DNA from: Pontibacter mucosus
Lineage (GTDB): Bacteria > Bacteroidota > Bacteroidia > Cytophagales > Hymenobacteraceae
NCBI RefSeq assembly: GCF_003054055.1
Contig: NZ_QBKI01000005.1
Span: forward strand, 355,903-419,902
Direction of reading: 5' to 3'
Length of the DNA: 64,000 nucleotides
Part shown: positions 23,667 through 32,669 of the stretch, one piece after another
Layout: each line of letters starts with the position of its first letter
How positions within the stretch are numbered: position 1 is the first letter of the stretch
Program-made: the position numbers and the translations under genes
Notes under the pieces: generated by a model
What the model was told of the DNA's origin: nothing
The model's input: only the letters and a program-made list of their open reading frames with translations
Database searches by the model: none

Positions 23667-24161
23667 ATGGAAAAGAAATACCAGGATCTGGAAATTGACG
23701 AAGATCTGGAGCTGGAACGAAGGACCTGGACCGTTCAGCGCATTAGCTGGGTGGTGTTGCTGCTGATCATCCTGGCGGCCTTGCTTGGCTTCACGGGCCG
23801 AGGCGGCTTATTAGATGTAGGCAAAGGCGTTGCGGCTAACTCTTCCCATTCGGTGGACCTGGAATATGAACGCTTCCTGCGCCAGGGAGTTACCAGGGAG
23901 ATAAAGGTGAGTCTGCGCCAGGAAACCACCTCCATCCTGTTCAGCAACGGGTTTTACGAAACACAGCGGATAGAGCAGGTGGTGCCCGAGCCCCAAAAAG
24001 AAGAAGTAGGCTCCGAAGGAATAACCTATACTTTCCACGGCGTAAAATCGCCCAGCCTTATCATCTTTTATGTAACGCCCCTGAAAGCGGGTAGCCTGAA
24101 CTATACGGTCACGGGATCAGACAAGGAACCGGTCTCCGTCACGCAGTTTGTATATCCTTAA
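23667..24161 (+). CDS. Hypothetical single-pass membrane protein
   Basis: 164 residues. An acidic N-terminus (about 1-28) precedes one membrane helix (ISWVVLLLIILAALLGF, about 29-46), then an extracytoplasmic beta-rich domain of about 110 residues with no recognised motif. A type II topology is likely. The stop lies 13 bases before the DUF421 gene start, so the two should be cotranscribed; an assisting or anchoring role for that protein is an inference. Confidence 0.75.
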   Translation: MEKKYQDLEIDEDLELERRTWTVQRISWVVLLLIILAALLGFTGRGGLLDVGKGVAANSSHSVDLEYERFLRQGVTREIKVSLRQETTSILFSNGFYETQRIEQVVPEPQKEEVGSEGITYTFHGVKSPSLIIFYVTPLKAGSLNYTVTGSDKEPVSVTQFVYP

Positions 24162-24174
24162 CCTGATTCACTCT

Positions 24175-24618
24175 ATGGAAACTATCGTCAGAGGGATTAT
24201 AGTATATATTTTCCTGCTCATCATCTTCAGGATAAATGGCAAGCGCGCCTTAACAGAAGCGACGGTGTTTGACTTTGTCCTGCTTCTGATCATTGCTGAA
24301 ACCACGGAGCAGGCGTTCCTGGGGGAAGACATTTCCATGACGGGCAGCCTGCTGCTCATCATGACGCTCATCATGCTCGATGTCATCATGTCGCTGCTGA
24401 AGCAGAAGTTCAGCCTCTTTGAAAAAGTAGTGGATGGGGGCCCGCTTATACTTATGGACAACGGCAGGTTACTCTACGACCGCATGAAGAAGGAACGAAT
24501 AGATGAGGAAGACATTCTGGAGACGGCGCGCGAACTGCAAGGCCTGCAACGGCTGGACCAAATCCGGTATGCCATTCTGGAGAAAGACGGCAAGATCACC
24601 ATCATCCCGAAAGAGTAG
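24175..24618 (+). CDS. DUF421 (YetF-like) membrane protein
   Basis: 147 residues from the ATG at 24175; a TTG at 24148 would overlap the previous gene and is less likely. Three hydrophobic segments (about 6-20, 32-45, 55-72) precede a cytoplasmic domain with FEKVVDGGPLILMDNGRLL and LQRLDQIRYAILEKDGKITIIPK, the DUF421 signature. Family members are membrane proteins of uncertain function in spore-formers and others. The C-terminus is short compared with the usual length, keeping only one DUF421 lobe. Confidence 0.88.
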   Translation: METIVRGIIVYIFLLIIFRINGKRALTEATVFDFVLLLIIAETTEQAFLGEDISMTGSLLLIMTLIMLDVIMSLLKQKFSLFEKVVDGGPLILMDNGRLLYDRMKKERIDEEDILETARELQGLQRLDQIRYAILEKDGKITIIPKE

Positions 24619-24655
24619 GCGTTGGCGCGTAGTATAAAGTATAAACTCTGGTTGC

Positions 24656-24856
24656 AACTAACCCATCCCTTAGAGCTACGCTCGCTAACTCAAAACTCGC
24701 GTTTTGGCCAGTCCAGAGGAGGGAAGTTACTTTTACAGAAAAGTCCCCCTTTGAAGGGGGCAGGGGGATGATAATCGTTCCCGATTTCCCCTCCTTTGGA
24801 CTACCGAGAACGAGAGTTCAAAGGTAGCGAGCGCAGCTCTCAGGGGTGGGTTTACA
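24656..24856. repeat. Repeat cluster in the 343-base gap after the DUF421 gene
   Basis: CCCATCCCTTAGAGC and GAGCGCAGCTCTCAGGGGTGGG form the outer inverted arms. Inside are CAAAACTCGCGTTTTGGCCAG and its partly inverted partner GGACTACCGAGAACGAG, plus CCCCCTTTGAAGGGGGCAGG. The CAAAACTC/GTTTTGGCCAG word recurs at 44303-44330 and 56729-56750. Further AAAGTATAAAT copies follow at 24866 and 24892. No gene is seen. Confidence 0.8.
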
Positions 24857-24961
24857 CCTTAACCAAAGTATAAATCCCGAATCGGTCTATAAAGTATAAA
24901 TGCCTGATCACTTAGCCAGGCGAAGTATGGCTACGGATTGGATTAGCTGTAAGAGCCTTCT

Positions 24962-25522
24962 TCAGACTCTTAGCAACCCACGAAACGCCCTGGCAGCATA
25001 ATAGGATTGCGCACCGTTGTGGTATAAAAAAACATGGTCGTAGCGGCGGTCACAGAAAAGGGCGCCGCCTAGTTTTCGTATCGCGTCAGGTGTTTTCACC
25101 CAGCTGGAAGTTTTCAAATCAAAATTGCCGAGTTGCTGCAGGTCCCGGTACTGTTCTTCCGTCAAGATCTCGATGCCCATGACAGCAGCCATATCCACCG
25201 CGTTGTTCTCCGGCCTGTGCTCTTTTCTGGATTCCTGCGCCTCCCGGTCGTAGCAAACGCTTCTGCGCCCTTTGGGGCTCTCCGCCGCGCAATCGTAGAA
25301 GATGTATTCCCCCGTCTTTTCATCAAAACCCACCACATCGGGTTCACCGCCGGTTCTCTCCATCTCCTGCAGCGACCACAGTTTGGCCGGCCTGGTTTCC
25401 AGCCTTGCCTGCACGTTCGCCCACTCTATACTTTTGTGGCGGTTCATGTGCTTCTCAAAGCGGGTTTTTAAGGTGCTGAGTAGCGCCTCGCGTTGTTCTG
25501 CTGATAGCTCTTTCGTTGCCAT
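24962..25522 (-). CDS. DUF4256 domain-containing protein
   Basis: 186 residues. EALLSTLKTRFEKHMNRHKSIEW, LWSLQEMERTGGEPDVVGFD, EYIFYDCAAESPKGRRSVCYD and GGALFCDRRYDHVFLYHNGAQSYY match the conserved blocks of DUF4256, a soluble family with no assigned reaction. Length is normal. Probably monocistronic. Confidence 0.9.
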   Translation of the reverse strand: MATKELSAEQREALLSTLKTRFEKHMNRHKSIEWANVQARLETRPAKLWSLQEMERTGGEPDVVGFDEKTGEYIFYDCAAESPKGRRSVCYDREAQESRKEHRPENNAVDMAAVMGIEILTEEQYRDLQQLGNFDLKTSSWVKTPDAIRKLGGALFCDRRYDHVFLYHNGAQSYYAARAFRGLLRV

Positions 25523-25676
25523 GGTGTTGCGGGTGTGTTATGTTGGTAGGGTTATGAATTACTTTTGCCAATAATACTTTCTATGAAACTCTCTCAGTGG
25601 GTCTGAGAACCAGCCGTTAAAATAGTCATCTCTTTGCAAAGAAATTCAAGAGCAGGAGCCACTGTATATTAAGCAG

Positions 25677-25988
25677 TTACACTCTTAACTTCACTTTGTC
25701 CGTTATTATAAATGCTATTCCGCTGATGGATATTCTGAAAAATAGATGTCCATCCCTATTGTTCCCATTATAGCCATTGATTTGGAATTTAAAAACACCA
25801 CCTCCGCCTGATGCATCCTTTCTTATATCAAAACCAATGTCAGCAACATATTGATTTGGCGCCAAATCTTTGCCTTTCCTAACCAACCAAGTTTCAAGAG
25901 TATCAATTTGCGTAGGCAAATCCCAAACTCCATCACATAGCCAATCCACTTTTTCAAATGTTTCCCGGATGAAGATATTTATTGGCAT
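25677..25988 (-). CDS. Small hypothetical protein (AT-rich orphan)
   Basis: 103 residues starting at an ATG, with no signal peptide. KVDWLCDGVWDLPTQIDTLETWL and a beta-rich C-terminal half (GGGVFKFQINGYNGN, GHLFFRISISGIAFI) suggest a compact beta fold. The gene is clearly more AT-rich than the flanking genes and has few GC-ending codons, which suggests recent acquisition. The fold pattern and size recall small immunity-like proteins, but no toxin gene is adjacent and the comparison is weak. Confidence 0.6.
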   Translation of the reverse strand: MPINIFIRETFEKVDWLCDGVWDLPTQIDTLETWLVRKGKDLAPNQYVADIGFDIRKDASGGGGVFKFQINGYNGNNRDGHLFFRISISGIAFIITDKVKLRV

Positions 25989-26191
25989 ACTTGATTCCTT
26001 TTAATTCTTTGAAACTAAAGCAATCTACAGAATTCCTACTCCTTCTACACAGCCAAACAGAACCAGCCTAACTAATATACTATATAAAGTTAAGTATATA
26101 AACTATCAGCAACTACCTGTAAAGTATAAATGCCTCGCAAACCGATTTTCCCAAGTACACCTATCTCAATTTCCCAGACAGCGTCCGCTAC

Positions 26192-26219
26192 TGAACAGGA
26201 ATTGTTCAATAATGAACAA
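26192..26219. promoter_or_regulatory. Possible operator: three alternating TGAAC/GTTCA half-sites
   Basis: TTGTTCA-ATAA-TGAACAA (26202-26219) is a perfect 7-bp inverted repeat with a 4-base spacer; a further TGAAC lies at 26192-26196 in inverted relation to GTTCA. It sits about 195 bases before the lipoprotein gene at 26413 in an AT-rich gap of 424 bases that holds no other feature apart from AAGTATA copies near 26092 and 26119. Confidence 0.4.
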
Positions 26220-26412
26220 ATGCTATTCCTGTAATCCTCAAAAACGAGCCGTCAGGGCATTTTCTAATTTCCTGGCACACCAATTGACAAAGTACAATAA
26301 AAGCGCTCTTTAATTTAATTAAAACCAGACATAATGAGACAAACTTAAACCTTACCTACCGCTTAAAAAACCACCACTCATTCTATTACCACACAAAATA
26401 AAACTATTAATC

Positions 26413-27639
26413 ATGAAAAAGTTAAAAAGTATGTTACCCAGCTTGCTGCTGGCTGCTATGGTTGTGCTTACATGCAGCGGCTGCGATAAAGACGATGCTA
26501 AACCAGCCGATCCCACTGACCCGACCACTCCCTCAGATGGCGGGGGAATAGAAACACCTTTCACCGCTATCCCGGCGAAATTTGTTGGGACCTGGTTTAT
26601 CGACCACAACCAAGGCCCCCTTTCTGCCAACTGGGAGGATGGCACGTTTCAGGGCGAGCAGGGCTTCCGCGAATTCAGGACGATTGTGATGACGGCAGAC
26701 GGGAAAAATGCAGTGGAGTATACTTCCGATGTATACAATGTGGGAGACGAGGTAAAGCAGCGCCTCTACAAGATGACGGGCACCCTGGAGCACAAGGACA
26801 ACACCATCACCTTCCATGCGAAATCAGGCAAAATGCGGGTATTCAGTAACAAATACACCGGCTACAAGGAATTGGATATCATCGCCAAGGATGTACAGGC
26901 TTATAAAACAATTTACATTAATCCGGAGGCCTCCACTTATACCAACACTCAGAACTTCATGACAGCCAAGCGGGTGGATGGCGATATGCAGCAGTCGGTG
27001 CGGTTCAAAAAAGTGGAAGGTGGTACCAGCACGCCCAACAACCCGGGTGGCCTATACTCACAGCCACCAGCAAACGGCACCTATGTACAGATAGGGGATA
27101 AATACTACCCCACTGTCACTATCGGAAACCTGGAGTGGATGTCGGTTAATTACGCCGGGCCGGGTGGTTTGAGTGACTCCGAGAATCCGGAGTATGGCTC
27201 TTTCCTCAAGTACCAGGACGTAAAGGATATTCAGGTACCTGCCGGCTGGCGGCTTCCGACAAAACAGGATTACCTGGCGCTTTTGAAGTCGCAAGGCATT
27301 GTGTACGATGAAGTTTGGGAAAGCACGGACGGCTCTGATGTACAATCCAAGCGGCTGCTGGGCCAGTTGATGGCTGCTACAGGCTGGCTGAAGCAGGATG
27401 GGTACGCCAATAATAAATCTGGCTTTAACGCAGTGCCCGCCAACCTGATGGTAACCAACGGCAACCCGCATGGCAAAGGCACCAACTGCCTGCTCTGGAC
27501 GTCCAACATCGATGAAGAAGACAACCCGGTGGTTTTCAAAATCATTCAGCTGCCAAGCGATACGTACTCCTCCTTCTCTGGCCAGCCGGTTGGGTACAAC
27601 CCGCCGCACATTCCGGTAAGGTTTGTCAGAAACAAGTAA
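26413..27639 (+). CDS. Lipoprotein with a C-terminal FISUMP domain
   Basis: 408 residues. The lipobox VVLTCSGC is followed by DKDDAKPADPTDPTTP, a typical surface-export linker. Residues about 45-200 are a lipocalin-like beta domain (KFVGTWFIDH). Residues about 222-408 match the Fibrobacter succinogenes major paralogous domain: GDKYYPTVTIGNLEWMSVNY, GWRLPTKQDYLALL and the IPVRFVRNK end. Such proteins are outer-surface or secreted, with unknown ligand. A perfect bidirectional terminator follows the stop. Confidence 0.88.
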   Translation: MKKLKSMLPSLLLAAMVVLTCSGCDKDDAKPADPTDPTTPSDGGGIETPFTAIPAKFVGTWFIDHNQGPLSANWEDGTFQGEQGFREFRTIVMTADGKNAVEYTSDVYNVGDEVKQRLYKMTGTLEHKDNTITFHAKSGKMRVFSNKYTGYKELDIIAKDVQAYKTIYINPEASTYTNTQNFMTAKRVDGDMQQSVRFKKVEGGTSTPNNPGGLYSQPPANGTYVQIGDKYYPTVTIGNLEWMSVNYAGPGGLSDSENPEYGSFLKYQDVKDIQVPAGWRLPTKQDYLALLKSQGIVYDEVWESTDGSDVQSKRLLGQLMAATGWLKQDGYANNKSGFNAVPANLMVTNGNPHGKGTNCLLWTSNIDEEDNPVVFKIIQLPSDTYSSFSGQPVGYNPPHIPVRFVRNK

Positions 27640-27656
27640 AGCCAATGGGCTATTAA

Positions 27657-27692
27657 ACAAGACAGCCACCCCAATTGGGGTGGCTGTCTTGT
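27657..27692. terminator. Bidirectional intrinsic terminator
   Basis: A perfect 16-bp stem (ACAAGACAGCCACCCC and its complement) closes an AATT loop. It serves the convergent lipoprotein gene (plus) and dps (minus). Confidence 0.95.
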
Positions 27693-27713
27693 TCTTTACC
27701 AAAGTATAAATGC

Positions 27714-28190
27714 TTAGTCGCGCAGGTAGGCCGAGTACATCCACACCGACTTCTCCTGCTCGCGGATGTAGTCGCTCATCAGGGCGTTGGTACCTTCGTC
27801 GTCGGCGTCGGCAGATAGCGCCAGCAGCTCGCGCTCTGTCTGAATCAGCACCTTAAACCCGTTCAGCACCTCACGCACCGCCGCATTGCCATCCGAAACA
27901 TTGGATACTTCCTTTATAGTAGCGTTCTCCAGGTAGGCCGAGAAAGAGTGAAAAGGCGTATGCCCTAGCGTCAGGATGCGCTCGGCAATCTCATCTACCT
28001 TCACGATGGCATCGCTGTAGAGCTCCTCGAACTTGGCGTGCAGTTCAAAAAACTTATCGCCCGAGATGTTCCAGTGAAAGCCCCGCGCATTGATGTAAAA
28101 AAGCTGGTAGTTGGCCAGCAGTATGTTTAGTTTGTCAGCAAGTTGTTTCGCCTTATCGGCGTCAATTCCAATCAGGTTTTTATTAGCCAT
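27714..28190 (-). CDS. dps: Dps family ferritin-like DNA-protection protein
   Basis: 158 residues. NARGFHWNISGDKFFELHAKFEELYSDAIVKVDEIAERI, split over two helices, carries the His/Asp/Glu ferroxidase ligands (HWN, HAKFEELY, DEIAERI) that form the intersubunit iron site of Dps. It oxidises ferrous iron with peroxide and shields DNA in the starved or oxidatively stressed cell. The C-terminal half (REVLNGFKVLIQTERELLALS, EQEKSVWMYSAYL) is normal. It shares a terminator with the convergent gene. Confidence 0.95.
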   Translation of the reverse strand: MANKNLIGIDADKAKQLADKLNILLANYQLFYINARGFHWNISGDKFFELHAKFEELYSDAIVKVDEIAERILTLGHTPFHSFSAYLENATIKEVSNVSDGNAAVREVLNGFKVLIQTERELLALSADADDEGTNALMSDYIREQEKSVWMYSAYLRD

Positions 28191-28345
28191 AGTTTTAAAT
28201 GCTTTTATATATGAAACATATGTATACTTTCAAATTAGCCAATCTGCAAGGCGCGGCCAATGATAAAAATCATACTTGCCTACGCATCTTATACAGACAG
28301 GCCTCCTTATATACAACTACGGTTCCCGGGGAATGTTTACTGCTC

Positions 28346-29650
28346 TTACTTTAGCATGGAGGCGGTATAAGGATTTGACAGAAGCTCCTCAAACAGCTCC
28401 CAACGCTTCTGCGGGTTACTGTCGGTGCCGCCGTTGGATTCTATGTACTGGCGCACCAGTTCCCTGCCCAGGTTATAGTTAATTACATAGCTGCGGTACT
28501 TGTCCATGAAGCGGGTGCGCTGCAGGGCGCGGTCTTTTTGGTAGAGGTTATACTTTACCAGCATGTCGGCGGCCTCCTCGCGGCTGATCTCGCCGTTCAG
28601 ATAGCGCCTGGCCGCTTCGTTTCCGGCAAAATCGAGCTGCCCAATGCTGGCAAGTATGGCATAGTACCGATCCGCCTCCGCAGCATTCAGACCGGCCAGC
28701 GGGAACAGCACCTCCTTTTCGAACGTCAGGCGCTCCTGTGCCGGAAAAGCTACCTCGATGCCATAGTTAGCGCTGCCCTCGGCAATCAGGCTCTGCGGGC
28801 TGAACAGCGGGTAAATCGAGTACTCTTTCCAGCCTTTTCTGTCCACCAGGTTCTGCTCCAGCAGCACGTTAAATACATGGTGCCCGGGGTAGCCCTCGTG
28901 TGAGGCCAGGTCGATGGCGCGCTCAATGTAAATCGGGAAATCGGTGTTGATTTGAATGAGGCTGTAGCCTTTGCCCTGATAATAATTGTAGCCCGACCAG
29001 GCTTTGTCCGTCACGAACTCCAGCTTAAAATTCTCGTGCTCCGGCAGTTTGTAGTGAGCTTTGGTACGGTTACGCGCTTCGGCAATGGCAGCCTTAAACA
29101 CGGTGTCCAGTTTGGCTTTTGGAATCTCAAACTGCGCACGGTAGGCCTCCCAGCGCTCGCTTATACTTCCCTTGCCCGGCAGCTGGCGGTCTATATTGGC
29201 AAGGATGGAGTCGAAATAGGCAAGTTCGTAGTGCGGCGGCTCGGCGTCGTAGAGCAATTTGGCTTCCTCATCAAAGCGATACTTTTTGCCCTGCATCATC
29301 TCCACTTTTGTAATGGCGGCCAGCACCTGCTTCTGGAACATGGCCAGGCGGCGCTGCTCGTCTGCAGACAAGTTAGTAGGGTCCTGTGCCTGCAGCTGCT
29401 CCTGTATCGCCCTGAATTCGCTGAGAAACTTTGCGGCAGGAAGCGAGTCTGCGGCTGGTTCGGTCGGCTTCCACTCCTCCGGGCCGTAATAGGCATCCAC
29501 GATATCGCTGTCGTACTGGCCCAGTTGGAGCAGCGCTTTCACGTAGCGCTCAGCCAGTTGGTCCATGGTGGCTGCTTCGGTCGATTCTGTTTGGGTGGAG
29601 GTGCAGGCCCAGCAAGCTACGGCCAGCAAGAGCAAAAGTGCTTTTTTCAT
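28346..29650 (-). CDS. Exported DUF885-like lipoprotein, probable zinc peptidase
   Basis: 434 residues. The lipobox LLAVACWAC directs export and acylation. The key motif is ASHEGYPGHHVFN (HExxxHH-like), typical of DUF885 proteins, which are distant relatives of M32-type zinc peptidases; the downstream ESYGIEVAFP-like segment appears as SANYGIEVAFPAQER. The helical N-terminal region (about 25-160) is usual. Substrate unknown; probably acts in the periplasm. Three motif copies (AAAGTATAAA or its complement) lie in the 94 bases between it and the next gene upstream. Confidence 0.85.
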   Translation of the reverse strand: MKKALLLLLAVACWACTSTQTESTEAATMDQLAERYVKALLQLGQYDSDIVDAYYGPEEWKPTEPAADSLPAAKFLSEFRAIQEQLQAQDPTNLSADEQRRLAMFQKQVLAAITKVEMMQGKKYRFDEEAKLLYDAEPPHYELAYFDSILANIDRQLPGKGSISERWEAYRAQFEIPKAKLDTVFKAAIAEARNRTKAHYKLPEHENFKLEFVTDKAWSGYNYYQGKGYSLIQINTDFPIYIERAIDLASHEGYPGHHVFNVLLEQNLVDRKGWKEYSIYPLFSPQSLIAEGSANYGIEVAFPAQERLTFEKEVLFPLAGLNAAEADRYYAILASIGQLDFAGNEAARRYLNGEISREEAADMLVKYNLYQKDRALQRTRFMDKYRSYVINYNLGRELVRQYIESNGGTDSNPQKRWELFEELLSNPYTASMLK

Positions 29651-29744
29651 AGTAGGGTGGTTTGAGTTGGTTAAGGATTGGAAGAAAGTATAAATTGCCT
29701 GGTTTATACTTTGGATGATGGCGCAGCCAGGTTATACTTTCTAG

Positions 29745-30965
29745 TTACTGAGTAGGTAATCCATACTTATCTTTTTTGGTAAAATCCGCTTTACTGAAGT
29801 TTAAGTCAAAGAAGTTGAAGCCAATGTTTATAGTATAAGACTCCTGCCCTTCCAGGTAAAAAGTATAGAATTGCCCGTCGGTTTCTATGGATTTGATATG
29901 TTCTTTTGTAGCATATCTTTTTCTGCCACGTGGTACCCACAGATAGTTTTCTCTGAAGGATACCTGAAACCGGGGATTAAATTTTTCCTGGCATCTTTTC
30001 CCCATGCGCAGGTAGTTCCACAAAAGAAACCCTTCCGACTGGGTCAGGTCCAGTGTTTTCCCTCCCTTTGCGAAGGACAAAAAGTGATGTTTAACATAAA
30101 CCGGCAACTCCTCTTCCTGTAGTTTTTTCAGGTTTATACTTTGGTACAGGTAACGCAGAGGAATATTTGCCCAGACTAACTCCACAGGACCTGCATTACC
30201 ATAATCACTGACGGTCTTGAAGATCTTACCATCTTTCAGAAAAGTCACGGAGATTTCTTCCTGATCAGTACCTCCTGCAGAGAACTTTGTAGAGATTGTA
30301 TCAATACTAGCCTTTCGGTAATTGTCCTGCAATTCCTTGTAGATAGCTTCGGGAATGGTACTGATATAAAACCCTTCACTTGTGGTAAACTCCTCACCGA
30401 AGAAAACCACTTGCCCATCGGCTGTGATAAGGGTACTGGAGATAGGGCATGTGCCAAAGCAACCTGAGGTAGACAGCACGATGGCATCGAAGGTTGGGGC
30501 TTTTTCGAGGTGATAGGTGGATCTCTTATAATTACTAATTCCCTGCTCCCCCTTGAACGATAGAGTATCTTTAGTTAGCCGGGCTATTGAAAAATGAACC
30601 CATGTCGAGTCATACGGCATGAAGATCAGAAGCGAATCACCAGCTATTTTATACTTGGTTTTGCTTCCCAGAAAATAGTATCTTCTGTTATTATACTCAT
30701 CTTCTCCCACATCAGCTCTTCTGTAGTACCCTTGCTTTAAATCCACTTCCCCATTGGGCAGAAAAGTATAGCCTCTTTCAATACTTACTCGAGGCGGAGG
30801 AATGGTTGAATAGCTTACTTCAGCCTCGTACCTCACAAAACCAGCCGGCACCCATTCCCCGATCAGTTGCTCCTGCAACTGTCTCTCCTGCTCTGTTGGC
30901 TCATCCTGTTTGGGATGGCAGGCAATTAACAGGAGCAGCAAGAAGTATAATAGGAGGTTTTTCAC
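29745..30965 (-). CDS. Lipoprotein with a DUF6438-type domain
   Basis: 406 residues from a GTG at 30965, which puts the lipobox FLLLLLIAC at a normal distance. A TTG at 31025 would place the start inside a dispersed palindrome, so it is rejected. An N-terminal beta domain with tags such as WVPAGFVRYEAEV is followed, at about 150-270, by IVLSTSGCFGTCPISS, a hallmark of DUF6438. The C-terminal part (about 270-406) has no recognised motif. Function unknown. AT-richer than its neighbours. Confidence 0.8.
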   Translation of the reverse strand: MKNLLLYFLLLLLIACHPKQDEPTEQERQLQEQLIGEWVPAGFVRYEAEVSYSTIPPPRVSIERGYTFLPNGEVDLKQGYYRRADVGEDEYNNRRYYFLGSKTKYKIAGDSLLIFMPYDSTWVHFSIARLTKDTLSFKGEQGISNYKRSTYHLEKAPTFDAIVLSTSGCFGTCPISSTLITADGQVVFFGEEFTTSEGFYISTIPEAIYKELQDNYRKASIDTISTKFSAGGTDQEEISVTFLKDGKIFKTVSDYGNAGPVELVWANIPLRYLYQSINLKKLQEEELPVYVKHHFLSFAKGGKTLDLTQSEGFLLWNYLRMGKRCQEKFNPRFQVSFRENYLWVPRGRKRYATKEHIKSIETDGQFYTFYLEGQESYTINIGFNFFDLNFSKADFTKKDKYGLPTQ

Positions 30966-31007
30966 AAGTATACAGAGGCTGTATTTAAAGCTGCCCAACT
31001 GGATGAA

Positions 31008-31040
31008 AAGCAATGGCACAAGCAAACGCCTGCGCCTTTA
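31008..31040. repeat. Small palindrome, GGCACAAG...CTGCGCC family
   Basis: GGCACAAGCAAACGCCTGCGCC matches the shared half of the palindrome elements near 46745 and 51650, and is followed directly by AAAGTATAAATC. Confidence 0.65.
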
Positions 31041-31060
31041 AAGTATAAATCACGGCTTCC

Positions 31061-31483
31061 CTACACATCCACCGAGTCATACACGATCACCTTCGACCAC
31101 AGGTGCGAGTAGTTTTCCACGAACTGCAGATGCACAGGGTGTTTCTGGTAAACTTCCTGCTGCTCCAGGTTGTCGAAGAACAGCAGCCACGACACGGCGT
31201 AGCCCCGCTCAATCACATCGCGGTTGGTGCTGGCAGGTACGCCTATTTTAGCCAACCTTATTTCCTTAATGGCCTTCAGCGTATTCAGCCCTTCTATCAG
31301 TTTGGCTTTGTCCGCTTCGGAGTCGGGGTTATGGAGCCAGAAGTATACGTGGTGCACAAAGCTGTTTTTGGGCTTCTTCTGCGCACTGGCAAACAGGGGC
31401 ATCAGGCCCAGCGCGCCGGCAAAAGAAAGGAAGGTCGTGTTTCCGAGAAAGGATCTTCTGGATAGTTTTTTCATCGTGTTCAA
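31061..31483 (-). CDS. Exported Dabb-domain protein with a Tat signal
   Basis: 140 residues. The N-terminus has SRRSFLGNTTFLSFAGALGL, a twin-arginine signal, ending near ASA. The mature part has FVHHVYFWLHNPDSEADKAKLIEGLNTL and GYAVSWLLFFDNLEQQEVYQKHPVHLQFV, the stress-responsive A/B-barrel (Dabb) pattern of a small dimeric alpha/beta barrel. Dabb proteins are usually cytoplasmic; Tat export implies a folded periplasmic protein. It is the last gene of a three-gene minus operon with two Gfo/Idh/MocA genes, gap 52 bases. Confidence 0.88.
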   Translation of the reverse strand: MNTMKKLSRRSFLGNTTFLSFAGALGLMPLFASAQKKPKNSFVHHVYFWLHNPDSEADKAKLIEGLNTLKAIKEIRLAKIGVPASTNRDVIERGYAVSWLLFFDNLEQQEVYQKHPVHLQFVENYSHLWSKVIVYDSVDV

Positions 31484-31535
31484 GTATGTATAGCTAAATT
31501 TCAGGTCTGTATAAAGTACTTTTAAAAGTATGGAT

Positions 31536-32597
31536 TTACCCTTTCACAGCGCCTAGCTGCTTGTCGGCGGCTGCGCGGGCCTTTTGCATCACGCTCTCCA
31601 GGCTCACCACAGTTCCTCCCTGGGCTTTGCTCTCGTCTGCGGCCTCCATAAAGGCGAAAATCTCCAGCGTTTCCTCCGGGCTGATGGGGGCTTTGCCTGT
31701 GCGGAAAAATTCGGCAATCTGCACTACCAGCGGGCGATACCCCTCCCAGGGACCGAACGTTGCCACCCCCTTCTCCCCAAAGGCGGTTCCGCCAAAATCG
31801 TGCGCGCCGGCACGCAGGCCTCTGAAGGTGCCGAGCCTGTCGTTCTCCCACACTCCTACCACCACATCCGCCCCTTCGGTGTAGGTGCGTTGCACGCTCT
31901 TGCACCCGGTTCCCAGCACCGTGAAAAGCGCTTCCACGCCGTGCACACCATACCAGAACAAGTCCGGGTGCGTTTTTTCGATAACCGCCGGGCTATAAGC
32001 ATCAGCCCCGAGCACTTTCCCTATTTTTCCGTTTCGGATTTGCTGCGCGCTCTCCATGTACCTTAAAGAGGAAGCCGAGAACACGGGCACTTTATACTTT
32101 TCCGCCGCCTGGAAAATGGCGACCGCATCGGCCAGGGAGGCCGCGATGGGCTTGTCGATAAACACCGGTTTGCCTGCTTTCAGCACCGGCAGGGCCTGCT
32201 CCAGGTGCAGGCGCCCGTCGTTTGTTTCCAGCAGCACCACATCCACTTTGCGCAGCAGGGCCTTGATAGAATCTACAATCTCCACCCCCATGCTGCGCAT
32301 TTTCTCCGTGGCTGCGGGGATGGTGTTCACGCTGAACTCGATGTCGCGGCTGCCATACGGGTAAGCGGCCACTACTTTAAAACCGGCTACATCGCCTGCA
32401 GCCTTCGGGTCGTGGAAGATTTCGGTGAACTTAACGCTGTGTTCGGTGTCCAAGCCGATAATGCCCACTTTAATTTCCCTGGCAGGCTTGTTTTGGCCAA
32501 AGGCAACAAGGCTGCTGCCCGTCAGGCCAAGCCCGATGCCGGCAACGGTAGCTGTTTTAAGAAACGTACGACGGTCTGTAGATGCGTGCATAGGCAA
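31536..32597 (-). CDS. Tat-exported Gfo/Idh/MocA oxidoreductase
   Basis: 353 residues. DRRTFLKTATVAGIGLGLTG is a twin-arginine signal (RRTFLK). The Rossmann core is altered: IKVGIIGLDTEHSVKFTEI replaces the classical GxGxxG, and VVLLETNDGRLHLEQALPVL with VFIDKPIAAS keeps the family EKP-like loop. The changed loop leaves cofactor binding uncertain; a tightly held cofactor, loaded before export, is the usual explanation for Tat-exported members. Probably acts on a sugar or sugar acid in the periplasm. Confidence 0.88.
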   Translation of the reverse strand: MPMHASTDRRTFLKTATVAGIGLGLTGSSLVAFGQNKPAREIKVGIIGLDTEHSVKFTEIFHDPKAAGDVAGFKVVAAYPYGSRDIEFSVNTIPAATEKMRSMGVEIVDSIKALLRKVDVVLLETNDGRLHLEQALPVLKAGKPVFIDKPIAASLADAVAIFQAAEKYKVPVFSASSLRYMESAQQIRNGKIGKVLGADAYSPAVIEKTHPDLFWYGVHGVEALFTVLGTGCKSVQRTYTEGADVVVGVWENDRLGTFRGLRAGAHDFGGTAFGEKGVATFGPWEGYRPLVVQIAEFFRTGKAPISPEETLEIFAFMEAADESKAQGGTVVSLESVMQKARAAADKQLGAVKG

Positions 32598-32669
32598 CTT
32601 TTTAAAGTATAGTTCAGGGCCACTTCTCCCGCTTAGGAGTTTGAGTGGGGTATTTATATAAGTATAAAA

